Source of the DNA: Magnetospirillum gryphiswaldense MSR-1 v2
GTDB taxonomy: Bacteria; Pseudomonadota; Alphaproteobacteria; Rhodospirillales; Magnetospirillaceae
Direction: 5' to 3'
DNA: 64,000 nucleotides
Assembly (NCBI RefSeq): GCF_000513295.1
Contig: NC_023065.1
Coordinates: 4,155,001 to 4,219,000, forward strand
This document shows, in pieces, positions 55,489 to 63,764 of this stretch. Within the stretch, counting starts at the first letter, position 1; each line of letters opens with the position of its first letter. The translations under genes were made by a program, and so were the position numbers. The notes under the pieces are model-generated. The model saw only the letters and a program-made list of their open reading frames with translations. It did not search any database and was not told the origin of the DNA.

Positions 55489-57585
55489 ATGCGTCTCGAC
55501 TCGTCCCGCTCATTGTTGATCCGGTTGCTGATGCTGGCGGTGCTGGTGCTGGTGCCGCCCATGGTCATCGGTTCGTACCGGGCGCTCGATAGTTTCAAGC
55601 GGGGCTTGAGTCCGGAAATGGACCTGAAGGCCGCCGCCATCGCCCGCGATCTGGTGGCGCAACTGGAACGCGCCGTGGGCTTTGGCATTCCCGTCGATAA
55701 GCTGGTGGGGGTGGATGAATTCTTTGCCCAGGTGCTCAGTGCCAATCCGGAAATCCGTTATCTGGGGATCACCGATGCCAAGGGTGATATCCTGTTTTTG
55801 CGCGGGGCGCTGTCCGAGCAGTTGAACGACGCCTATCGCAGCCGCTCGGGCGCGGTGCTGGACGATACCGGATTGAAGGCGAACATCGCCGACTTCGTCG
55901 ATCTGGCTTTGCCCGTCCATGTGCGGGATGTCGCGGTGGCGCAGGTCCATGTGGGCTTTGATCAGGATTACGTCGCCACTCAGTTGTTCGGTATTTTCTA
56001 CGATATCGCCGTGGTGCTGGTGACGTCGCTGATCATCGCCTTCGAGGTTCTGCTGTTCGTGGTGGTGTTCAACGTTTCCGGCCCGATGAAACTGGTGGCC
56101 GAGGTGGTGGCCCAGGCCCGGCGCGGCGACTTCACCCGGGTGCCGGGGATCACCTCGTCCGACGAGGTGGGGCATTTCGTTCGTGTCTTCAACAGCGCCA
56201 TGCGCCAGGTCGATGGTGCCTATCGCGGCCTGATGGCCTATATCGATGAAGTGCGCAGCGGCCATTTTGATCGCGATGTGGCTGGTCAGGTGAGTGAGAT
56301 CGCCGATCGGGTGCGCTTCCTGTTCCGTTTCCATCCTTCGGGGGCGCCACAGGTCCTGCGCGAGAAACTGTCGTCGGACGTGCGGCTGCCGTTGTTCCTG
56401 TTTATCTTCGCCGAGGAGCTGAGCCGCGCCTTCATGCCGCTTTATGCCCAGGCCTTGCCGTCGCAGGCGGGCTGGCTGACGCCTGAAGTGCTGATGGCGC
56501 TGCCCATCGCCGTGTTCATGGCCGGTATCGCCGTGGGCTCGTTGTGGGCGGGGGCGGTGACCGAACGGCTGGGCAGCCGCAAGGTGTTCCAGTTCGGTCT
56601 GGCTCCGGCGGTGTTGGGCTGCGTCATGAGCGGGTTGGCCCAGGGCGTCGTTGAACTGAGCCTGTGGCGCGGCATCGCCGGCCTGGGCTATGCCCTGGTG
56701 ACGGTGGCCTGCCAAAGTTATATCTCGAAGACCACGGTGGACAGCAACCGCGCCACCGGTCTGGGCAGTTATGTCGGCGCGGTGCTGACAGCGGCCGTTT
56801 GCGGCACCGCCGCCGGCGGTGTGCTGGCCGAGCGCATCGGCTTCGCCCCCACCTTCTTCGTCTCCACCGTGTTGATCCTGGTGTCCGGCTGGCTGCTCAG
56901 CCATCTGCTGTCGGTGGTGGACCACGGTGCCCCGGTAGTGGCCCCGGTTCCGTCCGGTCGCCCGTTGCTACGCATCTTCGCCAATTGGCGGTTCACCGTC
57001 CTGGTACTGTTCGCCGCCATTCCGGCCAAGATGGCGCTGACCGGCTATTTCTTCTTCCTGGTACCGCTGACCTTGTGGAGTTCGGACCATTCCTTGGCCG
57101 AACTGGCCCGCATCATGGTGCTGTATCCCCTGGTCATGCTGGCGGTGTCGTCGCAATCGACCCGCCTGGCCGATCAGATAGGCTGGCGCATCGGTCAGGT
57201 GGCCCTGGGCGGGCTGATCGGCGGTGCCGGTATTTTGTCCATGCTGGCTTTCGACGGTACGCTGCCCTTGGTCATCGGCATCGTCTGTCTGGGTATTTCC
57301 CATGGCATGTCGGCATCGCCGCAATTGGCGGCCATTCCCGATATCTGCTGGATCGAATGCAATCGCCACGGTCGCACCCAGGTTCTGGCCTTGCTGCGCA
57401 CGCTGGAACGGGTGGGTTCGGTGATCGGTCCGTTGCTGGCCGCTGGCTTCCTGCTGCACTGGGGACCCAAGGGGGCGGTGATCGGTCTGGGGGCGGTGGT
57501 CCTGGTCATGGCTGCCATCTTCGCCATGGTCGCCGGCGCCTATGGCAGCGGCCCGCACCTGGAAACCGAGGAGGACGCCCCATGA
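55489..57585 (+). CDS. Sensor-HAMP domain fused to an MFS transporter (operon gene 2)
   Basis: A 698-residue fusion. Membrane helix about 8-29; periplasmic PAS/Cache-like domain to about 165 with YLGITDAKGDILFLRG; helix about 170-195; HAMP about 195-245 (GPMKLVAEVVAQARRGDF, SSDEVGHFVRVFNSAM). From about residue 300 an MFS-type bundle of about 12 helices follows, with a loop 2-3 motif (GSLWAGAVTERLGSRKVFQ) and its related second-half copy. HAMP normally leads into kinase or chemoreceptor outputs; joined to a transporter it suggests signal-gated transport or transport-coupled signalling. ATG 55489 has AGGGGG upstream. It overlaps gene 3 by ATGA. No frameshift at the junction: one continuous frame. 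Confidence 0.85.
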   Translation: MRLDSSRSLLIRLLMLAVLVLVPPMVIGSYRALDSFKRGLSPEMDLKAAAIARDLVAQLERAVGFGIPVDKLVGVDEFFAQVLSANPEIRYLGITDAKGDILFLRGALSEQLNDAYRSRSGAVLDDTGLKANIADFVDLALPVHVRDVAVAQVHVGFDQDYVATQLFGIFYDIAVVLVTSLIIAFEVLLFVVVFNVSGPMKLVAEVVAQARRGDFTRVPGITSSDEVGHFVRVFNSAMRQVDGAYRGLMAYIDEVRSGHFDRDVAGQVSEIADRVRFLFRFHPSGAPQVLREKLSSDVRLPLFLFIFAEELSRAFMPLYAQALPSQAGWLTPEVLMALPIAVFMAGIAVGSLWAGAVTERLGSRKVFQFGLAPAVLGCVMSGLAQGVVELSLWRGIAGLGYALVTVACQSYISKTTVDSNRATGLGSYVGAVLTAAVCGTAAGGVLAERIGFAPTFFVSTVLILVSGWLLSHLLSVVDHGAPVVAPVPSGRPLLRIFANWRFTVLVLFAAIPAKMALTGYFFFLVPLTLWSSDHSLAELARIMVLYPLVMLAVSSQSTRLADQIGWRIGQVALGGLIGGAGILSMLAFDGTLPLVIGIVCLGISHGMSASPQLAAIPDICWIECNRHGRTQVLALLRTLERVGSVIGPLLAAGFLLHWGPKGAVIGLGAVVLVMAAIFAMVAGAYGSGPHLETEEDAP

Positions 57586-58619
57586 TGATGCGCCGTGTGC
57601 TCCTGGGCGCCGCCCTGTCGGCGGCTGTGTTCGCCGCCCTGCCGGCCCAGGCCCAATCTCCGGGCCAATCTCCGGCCAAGCCCTATCGCATCTATATGGC
57701 GCTGTGGCGCGGCTGGGAAGATGCCGCCCAGGGCTTCAAGGACTACTTCACCAACCAGAACATTCCGGTCGAGCTGATCATCCGCGACGCCGGCCAGGAC
57801 CGGGCCAAGCTGCCGGAATTCGTGGCCGAGGCCAAGCAATTGGGTGTCGATCTGGTGTTCACCTGGGGCACCACGGTGACGGTGGACATGTTGGGCACCT
57901 ATGACAAGGTCGACCCGGCTAAGCACATCACCGATATTCCCGCCGTCTTCGCCATCGTGTCGCAGCCGGTGGGGGCCAAGGTGGTGCCCGATCTGGCGTC
58001 GTCGGGCCGCAATATCGCCGGCACCAGCTATCTGGTGCCCATGGATACCCAGGTAAACCTGCTGCAATCCTATCGTCAGGTGCGCAAATTGGGCATGGTT
58101 TACAATCCCTTGGAAAAGAACTCGCTGGTGGCCGCCGACGAATTGCGCGAACTGGGACGCAAGAACGGCTATGAGCTGGCGGTGGCCGCGGTGGACGTGG
58201 TCGATGGCAAGCCGGTGGTGGAAAGCATCGCCGGCAAGGTGCGCGACCTCAAGCAGGACGGGGTGGATTTTCTTTATATCCCCCCCGACACCTTCCTTAA
58301 CGTCAATCGCGACGTCCTGACCGGTGCCGCCTTGGCGGAAAAGATGCCCAGCTTCGCCGCCGCCGAAAACCCGGTACTGTCGTCCAAGGCCATGTTCGGC
58401 GGGGTCTATCGTTATTACACCGTCGGCCAACTGACCGCCTACAAGGCGGAACAGATCCTGGTCCACAAGAAGGCGCCGGCGGACCTGCCCATCGACCCGC
58501 CGCGGCGTCTGTCCATCATCATCAACATGCCGGTGGTGCGCGCGCTTGAATTCTATCCGCCCATGGGGCTGCTGAGCTTGGCCGAAGTGGTGGATAGCGG
58601 CGCCGAGGTCCGGCCATGA
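57582..58619 (+). CDS. Periplasmic substrate-binding protein, ABC_sub_bind type (operon gene 3)
   Basis: A 345-residue secreted protein with a signal peptide (residues 1-24, ending AQAQS). The mature part has the type I periplasmic-binding fold of the ABC_sub_bind (TrpX-like) family: PYRIYMALWRGWEDAAQGFK, LGVDLVFTWGTTVTVDM, KLGMVYNPLEKNSLVAADEL, FLYIPPDTFLNVNRD. No ABC permease or ATPase gene lies in the operon, so it more likely delivers a ligand to the sensor domains or to the MFS fusion. ATG 57582 overlaps gene 2; its stop overlaps gene 4 (ATGA). Ligand unknown; relatives bind tryptophan or other aromatic amino acids. Confidence 0.85.
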   Translation: MMMRRVLLGAALSAAVFAALPAQAQSPGQSPAKPYRIYMALWRGWEDAAQGFKDYFTNQNIPVELIIRDAGQDRAKLPEFVAEAKQLGVDLVFTWGTTVTVDMLGTYDKVDPAKHITDIPAVFAIVSQPVGAKVVPDLASSGRNIAGTSYLVPMDTQVNLLQSYRQVRKLGMVYNPLEKNSLVAADELRELGRKNGYELAVAAVDVVDGKPVVESIAGKVRDLKQDGVDFLYIPPDTFLNVNRDVLTGAALAEKMPSFAAAENPVLSSKAMFGGVYRYYTVGQLTAYKAEQILVHKKAPADLPIDPPRRLSIIINMPVVRALEFYPPMGLLSLAEVVDSGAEVRP

Positions 58620-59524
58620 ACAAGGAGCACACGCCGTTGCGGATCGTCATCTGCACCAAGCGCGATCTGGCCGGGGCGCTGATTCTCAATCAGCTGTTGC
58701 CGCGTCTGGGTGGCGACACGGTCATGGTGCTGCTGTCGGACAAGACCCGCCCGGTGGAACAGGCGGTGCCTGAACTGGCCGAGATGAAGTTTCTCGAGCG
58801 CGATTTGCCCATGGATACGCTGTTTCCGCTGATCGACCGCCTCGACGACGATGGCGCGCCGGCGGAGCTGGCCACCTTCGACGGGTTGGCGCAGCGCTTT
58901 GGCGTTCCCATCCAGGTGATCGGCGACATCAACGGCCCCGAGGGCGAAGAGATGTTGCGGCGCTTCGCCCCCGACATCATGTTGTCGGCGCGATTTTCGC
59001 TGATTTTCCGCCGTAATGTCTTCGATATCCCCCGCTTCGGCACCTATAACGTCCATCCTGGCGCCTTGCCGCGCTATGCCGGCCTGTTCGCGCCGTTCCG
59101 CTGCATGTTGGAAGGCGGTGATGCCATCGGCTGCACCCTGCACCGGGTGGATGACGGCATCGATACCGGCCCGGTGGTGGGGATCGGCTGGCTGCCAATC
59201 CAGGCGGAACGGTCCTTGCTGTGGCATGTGGTCAACACCTATGGCGCCGGCCTCGATCTGTTCATGACCGTCCTCGACGGTCTGCGCCAGGGTCAGGGCC
59301 CCGACTTGCAGGGTCAGGACCGCTCGCTGCGGGTTTACGGCAGCCTGCCGGGGCGTGAGGCCTTCGACGCCTTCCGCTCCAAGGGGTTGCGGCTGTACGA
59401 CCCACAGGAATACATGGACGTTCTGCGCCGTTTCATGCCGGCGGAGAGCGCCGTCCAATTGCAGGCCATCGCCGGAGCCGCGGCTGAAAAGGTGGGGGCG
59501 TCATGCTGCTGCGCACACGCGTAA
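58616..59524 (+). CDS. Formyltransferase-fold protein (operon gene 4)
   Basis: A 302-residue protein whose middle part matches the catalytic domain of 10-formyltetrahydrofolate-dependent formyltransferases. The catalytic Asn and His lie in YNVHPGALPRYAG, the aspartate in LHRVDDGIDTGPVVG. The N-terminal 80 residues differ from methionyl-tRNA formyltransferase and there is no Fmt C-terminal tRNA-binding domain, so it is not a housekeeping Fmt. The C-terminus has CCCAHA. The substrate is unknown; amino sugars or an amine ligand are possibilities. It overlaps gene 3 by four bases and gene 5 by 22 bases, so it is firmly part of the operon. Confidence 0.82.
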   Translation: MNKEHTPLRIVICTKRDLAGALILNQLLPRLGGDTVMVLLSDKTRPVEQAVPELAEMKFLERDLPMDTLFPLIDRLDDDGAPAELATFDGLAQRFGVPIQVIGDINGPEGEEMLRRFAPDIMLSARFSLIFRRNVFDIPRFGTYNVHPGALPRYAGLFAPFRCMLEGGDAIGCTLHRVDDGIDTGPVVGIGWLPIQAERSLLWHVVNTYGAGLDLFMTVLDGLRQGQGPDLQGQDRSLRVYGSLPGREAFDAFRSKGLRLYDPQEYMDVLRRFMPAESAVQLQAIAGAAAEKVGASCCCAHA

Positions 59525-62481
59525 CGCTGATCGTTTCCATAACCTATTCGCTGCTGGTCGCCGGCCTGACCTTCGCCGGCCTCAAAAGCGAGGAACTGGC
59601 CGATGAGCGCTATGCCCAGGCGACGCTGAACGGGCAGGAAATCTTCTGGCGCAAGCTGGTGGAAAACACCGTCCAGCGCCTGGAAACCGATGCCCGCGGC
59701 ATCGCCGGCAACATGCAGATCGTCACCGCGGTGGATCACCGCGACCCGGCCCAGACCCTGGTCCATATGGGGCCGCTGGCCGAGGCGATGAAGACGCGCG
59801 GCACCGTCAGCCGCCTGGAAATCCTGGACCGCGACGGCGAGCTTTTGTACAGCTCGCGCGGGTCTTTGCTGGAGCCGCCGATCCTGGACGCCGGCACCGT
59901 GCGTGCCATCGTCGATGGCAAGCGCCCGGTGCGCGGGGTGTTGCAGGACGCGTCGCGGACCTTCACCGCCACCTTGGCCTTTCCGTTGCAGATCGGCGGT
60001 GACGAAGTGGCCGGCATCGCCGTGCTGGCCGCCGACATGCAGCCGCCCTTGTCGGAGTTCCAGGCCTCCACCGGCTCGGACATCTTCCTGGTCGATCGCA
60101 ACGGTCATTTGGCCCAGGGCACCAACGATGCCCTGTGGTCGGTGTTCAACGGCAAGATCAGCGTGCGCAAAAGCCGTCTGCTGACCTGGGCCGAGGGCGA
60201 AAAGTACTATTCCGTCGTCGTCTTGCCGGTGCAGGACGGTTTCAATCGGGTCATCGGCGCCCTGGTCACCGCCAGGGACGTGTCGGAAACCCAGGCACGC
60301 CAACGCCTGATCCGGGTCATCGCCATCGGTGCCGTCATCGGCTTCCTGGTGCTGGTGCTGGGCATCTTCTACGTCTATCTGCGCCGGTCCTTCCATCCGC
60401 TCGACGAAGCCATCGCCGTGTTGAACGCGCTGTCGCGCGGCGATACCTCGGTGACCTTGGAAGTCAGGAACGACAAGGACGAAATCGGTCGCATCGCCGG
60501 CACCGTCGGCGTGTTCCGCGAAAACACCGTCAAGCTGGACCTGATGCAACAGCGGCGCGAACGCCAGCGCCGCCGGCAGGAATTGTTCATCCGCCTGCAG
60601 ATGCTGAAACTGTCGGAAATGCTGGAGGAAGAGGCCCGCGCCGCGATCTTGTCGGACATGAAGCAGATCGAGGCCATGGCCGAAAGGAAGGCCGGGTCCG
60701 AGGATGCCGCCGACAGCGGCAAGGGCGAGTTGGAAGTATTGGGCGTGGCCTTCCAGACCATGTCCGACCGCATCCGCGAACAGCACCTGTCGTTGGAAAC
60801 CCTGATCGCCGAACGTACGCGCGAGGCCGAGGTCTTGCGCGAAGCCCTGCGCACCCGCGACCAGTTGAACGCATTGCGGCAGGAACTGGATTTCGCCCGC
60901 GAACTGCAATTGTCGTCGCTGCCGCAGGTTTTCCCGCCCTTCCCCGACCGCGACGAATTCCAGATTCACGCCGCCATGGTTCCGGCCAAGGAAGTCGGCG
61001 GCGATTTCTACGATTTCTTCCTGCTCGATCATCATCATCTGGGCATCGTCATCGGCGACGCCTCGGGCAAGGGTGTGCCGGCGGCCATGTTCATCGCCAT
61101 CGCCCGCTCGCTGATCAAGGCGGTGGCGCCGCTGTCGCGCTCGCCCGGCGAGTGCCTGGCCTTCGTCAATACCATGTTGTCGGCGGACAATCCGCAGACC
61201 CTGTTCGCCACCTGCTTCTACGCGGTGGTCGACACCCGCTCGGGCGAGGTGGCCTTCTGCAATGCCGGCCATCCGCCGCCCCTGATCCTGCGCCAAGGTC
61301 AAAATGTGGACGCCATCCGCGATGTCTCGGGGGTCGCCTTAGGGGTGATGGAGGATCTGGAATACGATACCGGCACCTTCACCATCGCCCCCGATGATAC
61401 CATCGTGCTTTACACCGACGGCGTCACCGAGGCGCAAGACGTGTCCGAGACGCTGTATGACGAACCGCGACTGATCCAGACCCTGCGGGGCTTGGGCCCC
61501 ATTCACCCGGAACAGGTCATCGCCACCGTGCAGCGGGCGGTCGAGGCCTTTGTCGGCGACGCCCCGCAATTCGACGATATCACCATGCTGTCGCTGCGTT
61601 TCGACCGTGTCAGCGTTCATGACGGTGGCATCGAGACTCAGCAACGGCGATTGATGCTGACCGGCTTCCAGGGCAGTGGCGGCGAGGCGGTGCCCGAGCC
61701 CGTTTCCACACCATCTCCGACACCGCCGTCGACTCCGGTTCCGCCGCCAGCCCCCATCGCTGTCTCGGTGTCCGCCGTACGGGCGCCCGCCGCGCCGACG
61801 AACCCGCCGGCGAAGCGGCCCAGGATCATGGTCCAGCCGGTGTCGGCCCCGACCTCGGCCCCGGCCCCGACCCCGGCCCCGACCCCGACGGTCGCTCCCG
61901 CTCCCGCCAAGGCACCGGTGATGGCGGTTTCCACGGCCAAGCTGATCAAGACCGATGCGGCCAAGCCGGCGGTTGCGCCGGTGGTCAATGGCGCCAGCGT
62001 CACCAAGCGTCCTCGGGTGGTGATGCAGCCGCCGAAGCCCAAGCCCGTGCCGCATACCCGGCTGGAAGTGACGATTGCCAACGATCTGGATGAATTGGCG
62101 CGTCTGGCCGGTCTGGTCGATGAATTCGTCGAGCGCAACAGCATGCCGGAGCGAATTTCTTTCAATCTAAATCTGTGTTTGGACGAGTTGATCACCAATA
62201 TCGTCTCTTATGGCTACGAGGACGGCCACCACCACGATATCCACGTTAAATTCGCGCTGGACAATGGTCGTCTGATCACCGAAATCATCGACGACGGCAA
62301 AGAGTACAATCCCTTTACCGATGCCCCCGAACCCGATCTGGCCTTGGATGTGGACGACCGTCCCATCGGCGGATTGGGGGTATTCCTGGTCAAGGAATTC
62401 ATGGATCGCACCGATTACCGCCGCGAGGGCGGCACAAATATCGTGACGCTGGAAAAGAACGTCACCGAACAGGAGAGTTAA
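59503..62481 (+). CDS. Sensor-HAMP-SpoIIE phosphatase fused to an RsbW-like kinase domain (operon gene 5)
   Basis: A 992-residue membrane protein. Helix about 8-27; periplasmic Cache-like domain to about 265 (RLEILDRDGELLYSSRG); helix about 270-292; HAMP about 293-350; coiled coil; PP2C/SpoIIE phosphatase about 455-700 with all metal-site motifs (GGDFYD from residue 499, GDASGKGVPAAM, NAGHPPPL, LYTDGVTEA). A Pro/Ala/Thr-rich linker spans about 730-855, then an RsbW/SpoIIAB-type ATPase domain about 865-985 with N box Glu895...Asn899, DDGKEYNPF and GGLGVFL. So one chain holds both the phosphatase and the kinase of a partner switch. The STAS protein follows four bases later. Confidence 0.93.
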   Translation: MLLRTRVTLIVSITYSLLVAGLTFAGLKSEELADERYAQATLNGQEIFWRKLVENTVQRLETDARGIAGNMQIVTAVDHRDPAQTLVHMGPLAEAMKTRGTVSRLEILDRDGELLYSSRGSLLEPPILDAGTVRAIVDGKRPVRGVLQDASRTFTATLAFPLQIGGDEVAGIAVLAADMQPPLSEFQASTGSDIFLVDRNGHLAQGTNDALWSVFNGKISVRKSRLLTWAEGEKYYSVVVLPVQDGFNRVIGALVTARDVSETQARQRLIRVIAIGAVIGFLVLVLGIFYVYLRRSFHPLDEAIAVLNALSRGDTSVTLEVRNDKDEIGRIAGTVGVFRENTVKLDLMQQRRERQRRRQELFIRLQMLKLSEMLEEEARAAILSDMKQIEAMAERKAGSEDAADSGKGELEVLGVAFQTMSDRIREQHLSLETLIAERTREAEVLREALRTRDQLNALRQELDFARELQLSSLPQVFPPFPDRDEFQIHAAMVPAKEVGGDFYDFFLLDHHHLGIVIGDASGKGVPAAMFIAIARSLIKAVAPLSRSPGECLAFVNTMLSADNPQTLFATCFYAVVDTRSGEVAFCNAGHPPPLILRQGQNVDAIRDVSGVALGVMEDLEYDTGTFTIAPDDTIVLYTDGVTEAQDVSETLYDEPRLIQTLRGLGPIHPEQVIATVQRAVEAFVGDAPQFDDITMLSLRFDRVSVHDGGIETQQRRLMLTGFQGSGGEAVPEPVSTPSPTPPSTPVPPPAPIAVSVSAVRAPAAPTNPPAKRPRIMVQPVSAPTSAPAPTPAPTPTVAPAPAKAPVMAVSTAKLIKTDAAKPAVAPVVNGASVTKRPRVVMQPPKPKPVPHTRLEVTIANDLDELARLAGLVDEFVERNSMPERISFNLNLCLDELITNIVSYGYEDGHHHDIHVKFALDNGRLITEIIDDGKEYNPFTDAPEPDLALDVDDRPIGGLGVFLVKEFMDRTDYRREGGTNIVTLEKNVTEQES

Positions 62482-62485
62482 GGAA

Positions 62486-62812
62486 ATGGAGATTCGGGAA
62501 GACCAAGCTGATGGCGCGATAATTTTGGTTCCTGTCGCCCGTGTCGACAGTGCCACCGCCAAGGCTTTCGAGGTCCGGGTCCTCGCCGCCGTCAATTCCG
62601 GCGCGGGCAAGATCGTCATCGACTTCGCCGAGCTTGACTATATCTCCAGCGCCGGCCTGCGTGTCGTCCTGGTGGGGGCCAAGATGACCCGTGTCCCGCG
62701 TAAATTCGCCCTGTGCGGCATGAAGCCGCATATCCGCGAAATCTTCGATGTGTCCGGTTTTGCCCGCATCCTGACTATTCTGCCCGATCGCGCCGCTGCC
62801 TTGTCGGCATAG
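62486..62812 (+). CDS. STAS-domain anti-sigma factor antagonist (operon gene 6)
   Basis: A 108-residue SpoIIAA/RsbV-like protein. The phosphorylatable serine region is DYISSAGLRVVLVGAKM. The N-terminal strand pattern (AIILVPVARVDSATAKAFEV) and C-terminal helix (IREIFDVSGFARILTILP) complete the STAS fold. It should be the substrate of both activities of gene 5: phosphorylated by the RsbW-like domain and dephosphorylated by the SpoIIE domain. No sigma factor or separate anti-sigma factor is encoded in the operon, so the final target is elsewhere or is not a sigma factor. Last gene of the operon. Confidence 0.92.
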   Translation: MEIREDQADGAIILVPVARVDSATAKAFEVRVLAAVNSGAGKIVIDFAELDYISSAGLRVVLVGAKMTRVPRKFALCGMKPHIREIFDVSGFARILTILPDRAAALSA

Positions 62813-62917
62813 ATGCCATGACCGGGCTCGGCTAGAACCAAAGGATAGGCTCTGCTACACTCGAAAAGTTTACAATCGTATCCCTTCGGGATCGATCTGC
62901 AACAACGGGAGGATGCC

Positions 62918-63151
62918 ATGGCCGATCCCTTCAAGGGCTTTACCGAATTCCAGGCCGCTTGGCTGAAAGCGTGGTCCCATTCGGCGCAGAACATGACCAC
63001 CATGCTGACCCACATGCTGGATATGCAGCAAAAATTTCTGAGCCACGCGGCCAAGTACCATCGCGATCATGTCGAAATCGCCACCGGTGCATCGCTGACC
63101 GACAAGTACGGGAAGCGCGCCCACGATATCGATCCCGAGCGGGACATTTAG
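62918..63151 (+). CDS. Small hypothetical protein, stop codon formed at the IS630 junction
   Basis: A 77-residue protein from ATG 62918 (GGGAGG 5 bases upstream). It is helical and amphipathic (FTEFQAAWLKAWSHSAQNMTT, MLDMQQKFLSHAAKYH) with a polar charged end (DKYGKRAHDIDPERDI). It loosely resembles phasin-like or small PHA-associated helices, but I do not assign it. The stop TAG consists of the TA target dinucleotide plus the first G of the IS element, so the original protein either ended here with TAA/TAG/TAT-type sequence or was longer. A short hairpin (62880-62892) precedes it. Confidence 0.6.
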   Translation: MADPFKGFTEFQAAWLKAWSHSAQNMTTMLTHMLDMQQKFLSHAAKYHRDHVEIATGASLTDKYGKRAHDIDPERDI

Positions 63152-63158
63152 AGCATTT

Positions 63159-63764
63159 TCACATCGAGCGTCCATATCCGTCGTGGGCGAAGAAATTGGC
63201 GCATTCCTCGGGCGGAAACAGGTCGATGAGTTTTCCGATCACGTCCCATAAGGTGTTGATGGTGCGGGCTTGCGCCTTTCGCAGCAGGCTCTTGAGCTTG
63301 GCGAAGGCGAGCTCGATGGGATTGAGGTCTGGGGAGTAGGGCGGCAGATACCGCAGGGTGGCCCCTCGGGCTTCGATGAGTTGCTTGACCCCTGCCACCT
63401 TGTGGGCGGGCAGATTGTCCATTACGACGATGTCGCCGGGCCGCAAGGTCGGAGCCAGGACCTGCTCGACATAGGCCAGGAAGATCGCGCCATTCATCGC
63501 CTTGTCGATGACGAAGGGGGCGGAGATTCCGTCATGCCGGAGCGCCCCGACGAAGGTGGTCATTTTCCAATGACCGTGCGGCACCGCAGCCAGCAGCCGC
63601 TGACCGCGCGGCGCCCGTCCGTAGCGCCGGGTCATGTTGGTCGATGCCCCGGTTTCATCAAGGAAGACCAAGCGGGTTGGGTCCAGCGCCGGCTGCTCGG
63701 CTCGCCAGGCGATGCGTCCTTCGGCTACGTCGGGACGTTCCTGCTCGGCAGCATGCGCACTCTT
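63159..63764 (-). CDS. IS630-type transposase, catalytic part (orfB, copy 2)
   Basis: The encoded residues from FLDETG to the C-terminus are identical to those of copy 1, including the DDE triad. It is entered by -1 frameshifting at the A7 run 63763-63769 and has no start of its own. Confidence 0.86.
   Translation of the reverse strand, partial: KSAHAAEQERPDVAEGRIAWRAEQPALDPTRLVFLDETGASTNMTRRYGRAPRGQRLLAAVPHGHWKMTTFVGALRHDGISAPFVIDKAMNGAIFLAYVEQVLAPTLRPGDIVVMDNLPAHKVAGVKQLIEARGATLRYLPPYSPDLNPIELAFAKLKSLLRKAQARTINTLWDVIGKLIDLFPPEECANFFAHDGYGRSM

Noticed and set aside
59335-61302. A 655-codon minus-strand open frame
   Set aside because: Antisense of the SpoIIE-RsbW gene; the residue pattern (His/Gln/Gly-rich) is typical of shadow frames.
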